A stretch of DNA of 64,000 bases from NCBI GenBank assembly GCA_949285145.1, contig CASDXQ010000007.1, positions 1 to 64,000 of the forward strand, in the 5' to 3' direction. The stretch comes from an uncultured Spirochaetales bacterium. Lineage in GTDB: Bacteria; Spirochaetota; Spirochaetia; Sphaerochaetales; Sphaerochaetaceae. The notes under the pieces are model-generated. The model had not been told where the DNA came from. It saw only the letters and a list, made by a program, of their open reading frames with translations, and did not search any database. Position numbers and translations under genes: made by a program. The stretch's first letter is position 1; each line of letters opens with the position of its first letter. Positions 33,968 through 42,529 of this stretch are shown piece after piece.

Positions 33968-35680
33968 TTATTTTGCGACTGTGTTTCGCTTGATTTTCTT
34001 TGTTGTCGTCATGTCCATGGGCTTGTCAAGGATCGTGATTTTCTCAATCTTCTTGTAACCTACAAGCGAGCGGTTGACCTGTGTGACAGTCTCTTCGATA
34101 TCTTTCCTGATATCGTCACTGCTCATGTTCCTCTCTTTGTAATAATCGCCATTAGGATATATGACAGCTTCAATTGCCTCGCATGGAACATCCTTCTTCT
34201 GCTGGTAACCGCGTACAAGAATCTGCTCGACATTCTCGCAAGTCTGGAAAGCATCTTCGATCTCTTCTGGATAAACATTCTTTCCGCCTTCGGTTACGAT
34301 GATGTTCTTTGCTCTTCCCTTGAGGATGAAGTATCCATCTTTATCCTTGATTGCAAGATCGCCTGTCCTGAGGTATCCGTTTTCATCAAAGAGTGCCTTT
34401 GTATTCTCCTCATCTTTGTAATAGCCGGTAGTCACATTCGGTCCTTTTACCCTGATTTCTCCGATACCATCCTCATTGGGATCTGCGATTATGATGTCCA
34501 TCATCGGAAGAGCGACACCGATTGATTCAACCTTGAATTTTTTCACGGGGTTGAGCGTAAGAACAGGTGCAGTCTCCGTAAGTCCGTACCCCTGCAGGAA
34601 ATCGAGACCCATCTGCTGGTACTGTCTGAATACGTCCGGAGAAAGAGGACCTGCACCGCAGATGAGGAATTTGTTGTTGTCCATTCCGATTGCCGAGAGA
34701 ATCTTTTTATTGAAGAACCCCTTCAGCGGAACGAGTCCGAAGTTCTTCTTGAACCATCCGTTTACAGCCATTGCGGTTCTGACCACGGCATATGTCAGTC
34801 TGCCTTTTGCCTTCACCTGCTTCATGATGCCTGCAAGGAGCTTGTTGTAAAGAAGGGGGATTCCCATGAAGATTGTCACATGCCCCTGCTTCATGTCATT
34901 GACCATGCGTGAAACAATGATACCGTGACCGAAGACACATTCCGCGCCGAATTTGACAGTCTCAAGCAGAACTGTTGTGCATGAATATGAATGGTGAAGG
35001 GGAAGAAGAGCGTACAGGACATCGTTTTCCGATACATCCATATTTGCCCCGGCAGCCCAGACATCGGAAACAATGTTCCTGTTTGTCATCATAGCACCTT
35101 TTTCATTGCCTGTTGTTCCGGAAGTGAAAAGGATTGCTGCAAGTGCTTCACAGTCTGTCGATGCACATGGGTAGACCTTGCTGCTTTCCGTTTCGAGAAC
35201 ATTCTCAACTCCGTCGATGTGTCCTTTCAGAGTCATCATTCCCTTTAATCCCATGAACCATTCATTGTCCTGTGGAATCTTGGTGATGACATCAAAATCC
35301 GCGATGATGAACACAGCGTCGGCAAAAGCCGCAAGAGAGCAGACTCTTTCAATTTTAAGCTGATTGTCTATAGGAACGACCACGGCGCCGATATAGTTGA
35401 CAGCCAGATAAGACATGGCCCACTGGATTGAGTTCTTGCCGTTGATCACGACTTTCTCACCGGCTTTCACACCGGCTTCGATGAGTCTGGCGGCAATTGC
35501 CTTGATATGTGCATCTACCTCAGAATAAGTGTATGTCTTTCTGTGCGGGTCGAATACCGTGAAACATGGACGTGATGGAAAGCGGGAGAGCGAAATGGCG
35601 AACATCTGATAGATTGTCGGCCATTCTCCGTCAAAATACTTGCCTCTGTAAGTGCTTAATTCACTCTGGATATCAGTCAT
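33968..35680 (-). CDS. AMP-dependent acyl-CoA synthetase (long-chain fatty acid ligase type)
   Basis: This 570-residue ANL-superfamily enzyme activates a carboxylic acid through an acyl-adenylate. The P-loop-like motif is AILFTSGTTGNEKGAMMT. Further motifs are GYGLTETAPVLTLNP, the adenylate-binding YLRTGDLAIKDKDGYF and FILKGRAKNIIV with KNVYPEEIE. The C-terminal lysine motif is in MDMTTTKKIKRN. Long-chain fatty acids are the likeliest substrates by overall resemblance. A perfect palindrome at 35735-35758 lies upstream and overlaps its promoter, which suggests control by a dimeric repressor. Confidence 0.88.
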   Translation of the reverse strand: MTDIQSELSTYRGKYFDGEWPTIYQMFAISLSRFPSRPCFTVFDPHRKTYTYSEVDAHIKAIAARLIEAGVKAGEKVVINGKNSIQWAMSYLAVNYIGAVVVPIDNQLKIERVCSLAAFADAVFIIADFDVITKIPQDNEWFMGLKGMMTLKGHIDGVENVLETESSKVYPCASTDCEALAAILFTSGTTGNEKGAMMTNRNIVSDVWAAGANMDVSENDVLYALLPLHHSYSCTTVLLETVKFGAECVFGHGIIVSRMVNDMKQGHVTIFMGIPLLYNKLLAGIMKQVKAKGRLTYAVVRTAMAVNGWFKKNFGLVPLKGFFNKKILSAIGMDNNKFLICGAGPLSPDVFRQYQQMGLDFLQGYGLTETAPVLTLNPVKKFKVESIGVALPMMDIIIADPNEDGIGEIRVKGPNVTTGYYKDEENTKALFDENGYLRTGDLAIKDKDGYFILKGRAKNIIVTEGGKNVYPEEIEDAFQTCENVEQILVRGYQQKKDVPCEAIEAVIYPNGDYYKERNMSSDDIRKDIEETVTQVNRSLVGYKKIEKITILDKPMDMTTTKKIKRNTVAK

Positions 35681-35734
35681 AAATTGTAAACCCTCGGAAA
35701 AAAATAATAGCCATATTATGCTATGTGCTTAATA

Positions 35735-35758
35735 TGACAAAATTGATTTGTTTTGTCA
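35735..35758. promoter_or_regulatory. Palindromic operator overlapping the acyl-CoA synthetase promoter
   Basis: TGACAAAA (35735-35742) and TTTTGTCA (35751-35758) form a perfect 8-bp dyad with an 8-bp spacer. On the minus strand its distal arm is part of a consensus TTGACA -35 element, so binding would block the synthetase promoter. The interval is very A/T-rich. Confidence 0.55.
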
Positions 35759-35824
35759 ATAAAAAACTATTTTTTATTTTGTAAAGATTTATATATATAG
35801 TTAAAAAGTACTATTATGAGTCTT

Positions 35825-35853
35825 TTCGCTATTTTGCATTTCTGTAATATAAT
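35825..35853 (+). promoter_or_regulatory. Promoter of cysK
   Basis: A consensus TATAAT is at 35848-35853. The best -35 at 17-bp spacing is the weak TTCGCT at 35825-35830. Transcription would start near 35860 and leave a leader of about 18 nt holding GGAGG. Confidence 0.5.
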
Positions 35854-35877
35854 CATTGATGAAGAGGAGGAATGATT

Positions 35878-36798
35878 ATGATTCACGAATCGCTTCTTTC
35901 ACTGGTCGGATGCACTCCGCATGTCAGGATAAGCAGAATATGTACGGAAGGTGCACAAGTTTATGTAAAGTGTGAACGTTTCAATCCCGTGGGGTCAAGC
36001 AAGGACCGGGCTGCCTTGCATATGATCGAGAAGGCAGAGGAGCGCGGCATTCTGAAAAAAGGTTCTGTGATAATTGAGCCGACAAGCGGGAACACCGGAA
36101 TCGCACTTTCCTTCATCGCGGCGATAAAAGGATATGAATGCATCATTGTGATGCCGGATACAATGAGTGTTGAGAGGCAGCGCATGATCAAGGCGTTTGG
36201 AAGCAGGGTTGTCCTGACGGACGGGAAGCTGGGTATGAAAGGCGCAATAGAGGAAGCTGAGAAGATTGCGCTTGCAATGAATGGTGCTTTCATTCCGATG
36301 CAGTTTGACAACAAAGACAATGTTCTTGCCCATTATGAGACTACTGCCTGTGAGATCGAGAGTGATTTCGGCGGCAGTCTTGACAAAATAGTGTTCCCTG
36401 TCGGCAGTGGCGGAAGCATAACGGGAACTGCGCGTTATTTCAGGGAAAAAGGATATAAGACAAGGTTCATTGCGGTTGAACCATCCGCCTCTCCTGTTCT
36501 TTCCGGCGGAAAACCCGGACGGCATTCCATCCAGGGAACAGGTGCTGGGTTTGTCCCTTCAATATACGATGCATCAGTGGTTGATGAAATTGTGTGCGTC
36601 AGTGATGATGAGGCTTTCGGGATGACCAGGTGTCTTGCACGTATGGAGGGCATATTTGCCGGCATTTCATCAGGCGCTGCATTGAGCGGTGCCCTTAAAA
36701 CAGCGCAGGCAGGAGAGAAAATACTTGTATTTCTGCCCGATTCAGGAGAAAGATATCTGTCAATGTCTTTCTGGGAAGAGAACGGGATCGCCGATTAA
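35878..36798 (+). CDS. cysK: Cysteine synthase (O-acetylserine sulfhydrylase)
   Basis: This 306-residue PLP enzyme condenses O-acetylserine with sulfide. The PLP lysine is in RFNPVGSSKDRAALHMIE (SSKDR in place of the usual SVKDR), seen as GSSKDRAALHM. The substrate loop is PTSGNTGIALSF, the phosphate-binding loop PVGSGGSITGTARYF, and the C-terminal motif PDSGERYLSM. The start at 35878 is favoured over 35872 because GGAGG is then seven bases away. No cysE is adjacent. The 3' end overlaps the convergent HAD gene by 39 nt. Confidence 0.93.
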   Translation: MIHESLLSLVGCTPHVRISRICTEGAQVYVKCERFNPVGSSKDRAALHMIEKAEERGILKKGSVIIEPTSGNTGIALSFIAAIKGYECIIVMPDTMSVERQRMIKAFGSRVVLTDGKLGMKGAIEEAEKIALAMNGAFIPMQFDNKDNVLAHYETTACEIESDFGGSLDKIVFPVGSGGSITGTARYFREKGYKTRFIAVEPSASPVLSGGKPGRHSIQGTGAGFVPSIYDASVVDEIVCVSDDEAFGMTRCLARMEGIFAGISSGAALSGALKTAQAGEKILVFLPDSGERYLSMSFWEENGIAD

Positions 36799-37530
36799 CT
36801 CTTTTATATCGTTGTAAATCACATCTGCATATTTCTCAAGTGTGTCACGCTTTCCGTAGCCTGTCATGACTGCGACAACATATCCTGCATGTGCGGCTTT
36901 CGCATATTCCATATCGACAATGGAATCCCCGACTATGCAGATCTCATCACTTTCCAGGCCGTAGAGAGCTTCAAACTGTCTTATTGATTCAATGTGCGGC
37001 TTCTGTCTGCAGTTTGATTCTTTTGTCCTCAGGAATTTTACATACTGATCAGTCCTTGAAATATCCAGGAAGGCTTTTGTGTTGCTTGTGATATCATTTG
37101 TGACAAGACCTATGACTATGCCTTTCTCATCAAGACGGCTGAATAAATCGGTAAGATAAGTGAAGTCCATGCTCTTCAGCTTGTAAATAAGCCGTGTGCT
37201 CTGTCCGTTGAGCATCGGTTTGAGGATTGACCACAGCTTGAACGGATTGATTGCGTTCCTGATACAGAAACTCAGGATCCTGAAGAAAATCCTCGCAACC
37301 TTGTCGTGGTTGAAAAGAAAACCGTCAGGGTAATGATTTCCTTTGTTGTCAACGCCGACAATTTCATATATTTCCTGTCTTGCTCTTTTCCCGTTCTTCA
37401 CACTGAATGTCTTCAGAATTGTATCAACATAATCTTTGACTACAGGACCCCATACCTGCGAATAGTTGTACAGGGTTCCGTCTTTGTCGAATATTATTCC
37501 TTTTATGCTGTGACTTGAATTCCCGGCCAT
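36760..37530 (-). CDS. HAD-family phosphatase (phosphoglycolate phosphatase-like)
   Basis: This 256-residue hydrolase has HAD motif I in IIFDKDGTLYNYSQVW, motif II in IGLVTNDITSN, and motifs III/IV in CRQKPHIESIRQF with ICIVGDSIVDMEYAKAAHAG. A helical cap domain sits between motifs I and II. The start at 37530 is preferred over 37620 or 37575, because the earlier starts run into the promoter and coding region of the divergent glycosylase gene and a -10-like box lies six bases upstream. Its substrate is probably a small sugar or glycolate phosphate. Confidence 0.82.
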   Translation of the reverse strand: MAGNSSHSIKGIIFDKDGTLYNYSQVWGPVVKDYVDTILKTFSVKNGKRARQEIYEIVGVDNKGNHYPDGFLFNHDKVARIFFRILSFCIRNAINPFKLWSILKPMLNGQSTRLIYKLKSMDFTYLTDLFSRLDEKGIVIGLVTNDITSNTKAFLDISRTDQYVKFLRTKESNCRQKPHIESIRQFEALYGLESDEICIVGDSIVDMEYAKAAHAGYVVAVMTGYGKRDTLEKYADVIYNDIKELIGDPVLFPERH

Positions 37531-37536
37531 ATCTGA

Positions 37537-37542
37537 AGTGTA
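37537..37542 (-). promoter_or_regulatory. -10 box of the HAD phosphatase gene, predicted leaderless
   Basis: On the minus strand TACACT ends six bases before the ATG at 37530. It lies 21 bp from the divergent -10 at 37564, so the two promoters overlap. Confidence 0.45.
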
Positions 37543-37560
37543 CAACCAATAGCAGACTTG

Positions 37561-37569
37561 TGCTATAGT
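37561..37569 (+). promoter_or_regulatory. Extended -10 promoter of the SMUG gene, predicted leaderless
   Basis: TGCTATAGT ends seven bases before the ATG at 37577. There is no Shine-Dalgarno site. Confidence 0.6.
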
Positions 37570-37576
37570 TTCCATT

Positions 37577-38293
37577 ATGTATACATCTTCAATTGAACGC
37601 CGTACGGAGAAATTCATCACTGATGCGGCCGGTATCAGCTTCAGGACAGACTGTTTTGTATATAATCCTGTGTCCTATGCCTATGACGTATTCCGCAAAT
37701 ATGAGAATATGGCTCTTTCAGGCAGCAACCGTGTGCTGTTCATCGGCATGAATCCGGGGCCTGATGGCATGATGCAGCTCGGTGTTCCCTTCGGTGCCCT
37801 GTCCATGGTCACAGGCTATCTTGATCTGGATGGGGTTGTTGAAAAGCCGGCAAAAGAGCATGAAAGAAAAAAAATACTTGGGTTCTCTGTCAGGAAAGAC
37901 GAACCGAGCGGAAAGGCATTCTGGTCGATGATAAGGAAAGCCTTTCCTGACAGGAATGATTTCTTTTCCTTCGCATCTGTTCAGAATTTCTGTCCGCTTG
38001 CTTTCCTGAAGAGGGAAAGCGGTGCAAACCTGACACCGGACAAACTTCTGAAAGAGGACAGGCATGTGCTTGAGCATCTGTGTCTTGACTATTTCGGATA
38101 CCTTCTTGACGAACTTGATGTGGAAACAGTCGTTGCTGTTGGAAACTATGTGGAGAAAATGATGACTGTCCTTGGCTTTCCCCATATAGTGAAAATCATG
38201 CATCCATCTCCTGTGAATCCCAGAGCTCATGAAGTGTGGGCAGATGAGGGAAAAGCGGTAATAGAATATCTTGAAAAGGAGAAAGTGTTTTGA
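37577..38293 (+). CDS. SMUG1-type single-strand-selective uracil-DNA glycosylase
   Basis: This 238-residue protein matches the SMUG1 family, which removes uracil and oxidised pyrimidines from DNA. The active-site segment is LFIGMNPGPDGMMQLGVPFG. FSVRKDEPSGKAFW, QNFCPLAFL and SGANLTPDKLL follow in the SMUG order, and the second catalytic motif is MHPSPVNPRA. SMUG1 is best known from animals and is scattered in bacteria. It is followed by ispE with a four-base overlap, an unrelated partner. Confidence 0.9.
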   Translation: MYTSSIERRTEKFITDAAGISFRTDCFVYNPVSYAYDVFRKYENMALSGSNRVLFIGMNPGPDGMMQLGVPFGALSMVTGYLDLDGVVEKPAKEHERKKILGFSVRKDEPSGKAFWSMIRKAFPDRNDFFSFASVQNFCPLAFLKRESGANLTPDKLLKEDRHVLEHLCLDYFGYLLDELDVETVVAVGNYVEKMMTVLGFPHIVKIMHPSPVNPRAHEVWADEGKAVIEYLEKEKVF

Positions 38294-39144
38294 CTGAAAT
38301 AACCCGTAATTCATATGCAAAGGTGAATATCGGTCTGAGAATTCTCGGCCGGAGACCTGATGGCTTTCATGATATTGATACTTACTTTCATCTTATTGAT
38401 CTGCACGATGTGATTCATCTTTCATTCAGCAAATCATCCTGTCTCTCGATAAACATCACAGGCAATGAATCGTATCTTGAAGAAGGGAAGACGGATCTGA
38501 TGGAAAAAAGCGCACGGCTGTTTTCCCTGCTTTCAGGCATTTCCTTCCATCTTGAGATCGCAATAGAAAAAAACATTCCCTTTCAGGCCGGACTTGGCGG
38601 CGGCTCCGGAAATGCGGCTTCCGTTCTTGATGCACTGAATGAACTTTGTTCATTTCCATTCAGCCGGAGCGAGCTGGAGAGAGTTTCCCTCTCTCTGGGC
38701 TCGGATGTTCCTTTTTTCCTCTGCGGCTGTGCTGCGGCACATGGACAGGGAAGAGGCGAGCTGCTTTCTCCTGTTGTTCCTGTATCATGCCCTGCACTTG
38801 TTGTACAGCATTCCGGTGACAGGGTCGATACTTCGCTTGCATTCCGTCAGCTTGACATGAACGGAAAGCGCAGGCTGAGTCCGCTTGCACCCTGGACCAC
38901 CGACATCAGGTGCTGGAAGGATCTTTACACGAATGATTTTGACGCGATACAGCCTGTTCTGGAAAACAGCGGATATCTGAATGAACGGGAAAAAGCAGTT
39001 TACGCATCGACTTCCGGTTCCGGTTCAAGCCAGATCCTGCTTTATGATAATAACTGTGAGTTAAACAAGGCTCATGACCGTTTCCGCGCTTTGGGCAGTT
39101 GTTTTACAGTTTGGAAGACAAATCTCAGAAATAATATTCACTAA
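38290..39144 (+). CDS. ispE: 4-Diphosphocytidyl-2-C-methyl-D-erythritol kinase
   Basis: This 284-residue GHMP kinase phosphorylates CDP-methylerythritol in the MEP isoprenoid pathway. The N-terminal signature is SYAKVNIGLRILGRRPDGFH, and the GHMP glycine loop is PFQAGLGGGSGNAASVL. LGSDVPFFLCGCAAAHGQGR follows. The TTG at 38290, with AGGAGA upstream, is the start and overlaps the glycosylase stop. Presence of this gene implies MEP-pathway isoprenoid synthesis. Confidence 0.94.
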   Translation: MTEITRNSYAKVNIGLRILGRRPDGFHDIDTYFHLIDLHDVIHLSFSKSSCLSINITGNESYLEEGKTDLMEKSARLFSLLSGISFHLEIAIEKNIPFQAGLGGGSGNAASVLDALNELCSFPFSRSELERVSLSLGSDVPFFLCGCAAAHGQGRGELLSPVVPVSCPALVVQHSGDRVDTSLAFRQLDMNGKRRLSPLAPWTTDIRCWKDLYTNDFDAIQPVLENSGYLNEREKAVYASTSGSGSSQILLYDNNCELNKAHDRFRALGSCFTVWKTNLRNNIH

Positions 39145-39217
39145 AAGTTGTGTTTTTTATTGAAGAATATGGCTGAGAGTAGTAAAATAACATCTGAAAG
39201 AGTATTTAGGTGCATAT

Positions 39218-39499
39218 ATGGAAGTTACAGACATAAAAATCCGGCTAGTATCCGAGACAGATCAGTTGAGAGCTTTTGCTACAGTGGTTTTTGATTCTGT
39301 TCTCGTCGTTCATAATATCAAGGTTATTTCTACTGGTGATAAGCTGATAATAGCAATGCCTTCCCGACTTGTAAGTAATGGGGAATTCAAGGATGTTGTC
39401 CATCCTATATCCAGCGAATTCAGAAATGAACTTGCCTCCCAGGTTCTGGATGCGTATGAAAAGGCAAGGTGCGCCAGGTCTGATAAAAGCATCAGGTAA
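39218..39499 (+). CDS. spoVG: SpoVG family regulator
   Basis: This 93-residue protein matches SpoVG from start to end: MEVTDIKIRLVSETDQLRAF, then VHNIKVISTGDKLIIAMPSR and FKDVVHPISSEFR. In Borrelia SpoVG is a sequence-specific nucleic-acid-binding regulator, and its gene heads the same neighbourhood (L25, pth, tilS, ftsH). AGGTG stands five bases before the ATG. The gene is followed by about 260 bp of structured non-coding sequence and then tRNA-Gln. Confidence 0.95.
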   Translation: MEVTDIKIRLVSETDQLRAFATVVFDSVLVVHNIKVISTGDKLIIAMPSRLVSNGEFKDVVHPISSEFRNELASQVLDAYEKARCARSDKSIR

Positions 39500-39544
39500 G
39501 AGCTTTACATATACTGACTGTTCTGATATAAATTTAGTGCCTGA

Positions 39545-39725
39545 AAGCCTGTGACGTCTAAACATGAAACGAAAAGCATGTAAGGCGGCCGCACAGGGAA
39601 ACTGTTGTCTTTCTGCAGCATAAAGCCGGGTCAAGGCATTGCCGGTTCAGGCCGCGGTAAGGCTCTCGGAAGAGATGAATCTCTTTAAGACAGAATACAG
39701 GCGCGGCGGAGAAATTCATCCGCAT
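39545..39725 (+). ncRNA. Candidate structured RNA between spoVG and tRNA-Gln
   Basis: No convincing reading frame covers this stretch, but nested helices do. GCCTGT (39547-39552) pairs with ACAGGC (39697-39702), GTCT (39556-39559) with AGAC (39688-39691), ACATG (39562-39566) with CATGT (39577-39581), GCGGCC (39585-39590) with GGCCGC (39650-39655), AGAGA with TCTCT around a TGAA loop (39671-39684), and GCGGA (39706-39710) with TCCGC (39719-39723). This is a closed multi-branch layout. It fits no RNA family I can name. It could be a leader or a processed RNA. Confidence 0.4.
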
Positions 39726-39757
39726 GAGGTTCAGAACAGCAGTTTCGCAAAAGGTAC

Positions 39758-39829
39758 TGGGAAGTCGCCAAGTGGTTAAGGCTCTGGTTTTTGGTGCCGG
39801 CATCGCAGGTTCGAATCCTGCCTTCCCAG
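39758..39829 (+). tRNA. tRNA-Gln (TTG anticodon)
   Basis: A full cloverleaf is visible. The acceptor stem is TGGGAAG/CTTCCCA, the D stem GCC/GGC, and the anticodon loop TTTTGGT with TTG at the centre. The T arm is GCAGG-TTCGAAT-CCTGC and the discriminator is G. CCA is not encoded. A T6 run follows at once. The position matches the spirochaetal spoVG-rplY neighbourhood. Confidence 0.93.
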
Positions 39830-39976
39830 CTTTTTTGTCTTCGCTGGCACATGAGATGCCGTTTTTCTCTATTGCAATGAAACCTTGAACTCTGATATAG
39901 TTATCCGGTGCGCCGCAGGGCGTGCGTAAATCCATGGTAATTGGTTTTTACCAATGAGAGTACAAGGAGTAATGAT

Positions 39977-40612
39977 ATGTCTGATGAGAAAATGAGCCTC
40001 AAGGCTAAAGCAAGGACAACAGATTTCGGCAGCGCTGGCAGCCGCCGTCTTCTCCGTGCCGGTTACATTCCTGCTGTAATTTACGGGAAGCAGGCACCGG
40101 TTCACTGCGCAGTAGGTGCAAAGGAATTCATGATGAAGATGCATTCTTTCACAGGTTCCACTCTTATTGCACTGGATGTTGATGGAACAGAACACAGAGT
40201 ATTCATCAAGAGTTTCCAGGAGAATCTTCTCAAAGGGATTGTCAACCACATTGATTTCTATGAAGTCACTGCCGGCGTCAAGGTAAGGGCAAAGGTCATG
40301 ATCGAACTTGTCGGAACTCCGACCGGTGTCAGAAACGGCGGTGTCCTTGATCAGGTTCTTCATGAAATCGATATCGAATGCTTCCCGAGAGATCTTCCAT
40401 CTGTCATTCAGGCTGATGTTTCAGCTCTTGATCTCAATGAAGGTATCCGCGTAAGTCAGCTTGTTGTTCCTGAGACAATCAAGATCCATACACCTGGAGA
40501 CGAAACTGTCGCAACAGTGAAACCTGTAAAGGTAGAGGCAGCTCCTGTAGCAGATGAATCAGCTGATGCATCAGCGGATGCGGCAGCAACAGCATCTTCT
40601 GCAAACGCCTGA
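39977..40612 (+). CDS. rplY: 50S ribosomal protein L25/general stress protein Ctc
   Basis: This 211-residue protein is the long (Ctc/TL5) form of L25, which binds 5S rRNA. The N-terminal domain has LKAKARTTDFGSAGSRRLLR and GYIPAVIYGKQ. The C-terminal beta domain includes VELVGTPTGVRNGGVL-like sequence, seen as IELVGTPTGVRNGGVLDQVL. It ends in an Ala/Asp/Ser-rich tail of about 25 residues. The start at 39977 follows AAGGAG at seven-base spacing; an upstream start at 39941 has no such site. Confidence 0.94.
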   Translation: MSDEKMSLKAKARTTDFGSAGSRRLLRAGYIPAVIYGKQAPVHCAVGAKEFMMKMHSFTGSTLIALDVDGTEHRVFIKSFQENLLKGIVNHIDFYEVTAGVKVRAKVMIELVGTPTGVRNGGVLDQVLHEIDIECFPRDLPSVIQADVSALDLNEGIRVSQLVVPETIKIHTPGDETVATVKPVKVEAAPVADESADASADAAATASSANA

Positions 40613-40616
40613 TGGT

Positions 40617-41189
40617 ATGTTGATAATCTTTGGACTTGGGAATCCGGGTCCGGAGTATGAAGGCACACGTCACAATGCAGGTGTGGAAACACTTGAGAAA
40701 CTGGCAGCATCTTACCGCGCAAAGCTGGTAAGACGCTGTTTTTCTTCTTACAGGACATGCATCATAACTTCGGAATGCGGAAATAAGGCGCGTCTTGTTT
40801 TTCCACTGACTTACATGAACGGGTCAGGGAAAACTGTTCCCCGGGTAGTGAAGGAAAATGATGAGGTCATTGTCATCTGCGATCAGATGGATCTTCCACC
40901 AGGCCGTGTCCGTCTGCGTGCATCAGGATCTTCAGCTGGACATAACGGTCTGAAGTCAATGATGGCTTATCTTCCCGGGAATTTCAAAAGACTTTATATC
41001 GGAGTCGGCCGTCCCGTGGAGGGAACAAGTGTGGTGGATCATGTGCTTTCCATATACAGCGATGACGACAGAAAGCTGGTTGATGCTGCGCAGATGGAAG
41101 CTGTGAAATGCCTGAGACGCTATATTGACGGAGAGGATTTCAGCAGATGTGCACAGGATCTGAATTCATTCAGGGGTGATCTGCAGTGA
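40617..41189 (+). CDS. pth: Peptidyl-tRNA hydrolase
   Basis: This 190-residue enzyme releases tRNA from stalled peptidyl-tRNA. The catalytic region is GLGNPGPEYEGTRHNAGVET with the active His. LTYMNGSGKTVP, DQMDLPPGRVRLRASGS and AGHNGLKSMMAYL follow. The ATG at 40617 is four bases after the rplY stop. An in-frame upstream start at 40554 would lie inside rplY and add unrelated sequence. Confidence 0.94.
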   Translation: MLIIFGLGNPGPEYEGTRHNAGVETLEKLAASYRAKLVRRCFSSYRTCIITSECGNKARLVFPLTYMNGSGKTVPRVVKENDEVIVICDQMDLPPGRVRLRASGSSAGHNGLKSMMAYLPGNFKRLYIGVGRPVEGTSVVDHVLSIYSDDDRKLVDAAQMEAVKCLRRYIDGEDFSRCAQDLNSFRGDLQ

Positions 41190-42445
41190 CGCCTCTTGAG
41201 TCTGTTTCCTCTTTTTTTGAACGGTATCCGGAGTACGGAGGACAGCAGATAACACTTGCCTTTTCAGGCGGTTATGATTCACTGTGCCTTCTTGCCTGTC
41301 TTTCTCATCTCGGCTTCAGTGTGCAGCCTGTCTACGTTAATCATAATCTGAGAGGGAGGAAGGAGCTTTCTGATGAAATTGAAGTGAACAGGGCTAACTG
41401 TGCCGTATTTGGCTGTACTCTTGAGGTAATCACCATTGAGAAGGGAAAGATTGATTCATATGCACGTGATCATGGTCTGACATGTGAGGCCGCCGCCCGT
41501 TCACTGCGTTATGAGATATTATCCCGTTTTCCTCTTGTCGCCACTGCTCATAATAAGGATGATCAGGTAGAGAGCCTGATGATGAAACTTATTTCCGGTG
41601 GCACTTTTCTCTCTCTTGCCGGAATAAGGGAAAAAAGAGGGGGAATAATACGCCCGCTTCTTGAATGTGCACGAAGCGAGATTGAGTCATACGTCAACTC
41701 ACTTCATCTCTCTCCAAGTAGTGACAGCACAAATGATGAGCTGTTCTGCTTCAGGAACAAGGTGCGTTTCCTTGTAACACCGTACCTGGATTCCAGTGTG
41801 AAGAAAAGACTTCTGAATATATCAAAAAACATTCAGATAATTGAAGATAATGCAGAAACAATATCTGTAGATGAGATTTCAGGCTATTATCGTGTGTCGA
41901 GAGAGAGATTTTTGAATGCGTCTTCCATATCAAGGCTGAAATGCATTTACAGTATATATTCCATCTTCGACCCCGGACGTCTCAGTGATGCGGAGGTCAG
42001 GCATATCGTAGACTCTTGCCTGGATGGCAGAAGCTATGATTCGTACTTTTTTCATATGCGCTGCACTGCTGATGAAATACGCTTCTATCATCTGAAAACA
42101 TGGTTCGCTTTGCCTTTCGTAAAAGGAACTTTTCTGCCGCATGGGCTCATGCTTGATGAAAGCTGTGCTGCTGATGCCCTGTGCATTGATATGAGGAAGA
42201 TTCATTTTCCCGCACTGATCAGGCTGAGCGGTGAAGATGACACCATAGTCCTTTCCGGGCACAGCGTCAGAGTTGCCGGGCTTTGTGCTTCATACAAGTG
42301 TCCTTATGCATTTGTGCTCCAGGACATGGACGGGATAAAGGCAGTATGGGCACGATGTTTTGGCGGGCGCAACAGGATTTCAGACACACTAAAAAGTCCG
42401 CAGTGGAAAAACCTTCCAGGTCTGGAGATGACGAAAAAACACTGA
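41186..42445 (+). CDS. tilS: tRNA(Ile)-lysidine synthetase
   Basis: This 419-residue enzyme modifies C34 of the tRNA-Ile that reads AUA. The PP-loop is LAFSGGYDSLCLLACL, with VYVNHNLRGRKELSDE after it and ATAHNKDDQVESLMMKLISG as the second motif. A C-terminal TilS substrate-binding region follows. The GTG start at 41186 overlaps the pth stop by four bases. TilS is essential in most bacteria. Its place between pth and ftsH matches the Borrelia order. Confidence 0.92.
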   Translation: MTPLESVSSFFERYPEYGGQQITLAFSGGYDSLCLLACLSHLGFSVQPVYVNHNLRGRKELSDEIEVNRANCAVFGCTLEVITIEKGKIDSYARDHGLTCEAAARSLRYEILSRFPLVATAHNKDDQVESLMMKLISGGTFLSLAGIREKRGGIIRPLLECARSEIESYVNSLHLSPSSDSTNDELFCFRNKVRFLVTPYLDSSVKKRLLNISKNIQIIEDNAETISVDEISGYYRVSRERFLNASSISRLKCIYSIYSIFDPGRLSDAEVRHIVDSCLDGRSYDSYFFHMRCTADEIRFYHLKTWFALPFVKGTFLPHGLMLDESCAADALCIDMRKIHFPALIRLSGEDDTIVLSGHSVRVAGLCASYKCPYAFVLQDMDGIKAVWARCFGGRNRISDTLKSPQWKNLPGLEMTKKH

Positions 42446-42529
42446 CTGCGCCTTGCATGTGAAGCATATAAATATTATATTTAGGAACAATTAAGCATTT
42501 TTGCTTTGAATGTGTTTAATGGAAAAAAT

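Noticed and set aside
39547-39702. RNase P RNA or c-di-GMP-I riboswitch in the spoVG-tRNA-Gln interval
   Set aside because: Short matches exist (GACAGAA; GCACAGGG with AAAGCC), but the RNase P GAGGAAAGTCC core and the GEMM tetraloop-receptor layout are missing. Recorded as an unassigned structured RNA only.
39558-39935. Minus-strand frame across tRNA-Gln
   Set aside because: It reads through the tRNA in antisense and gives the familiar spurious AGFEP-type peptide, so it is not a gene.
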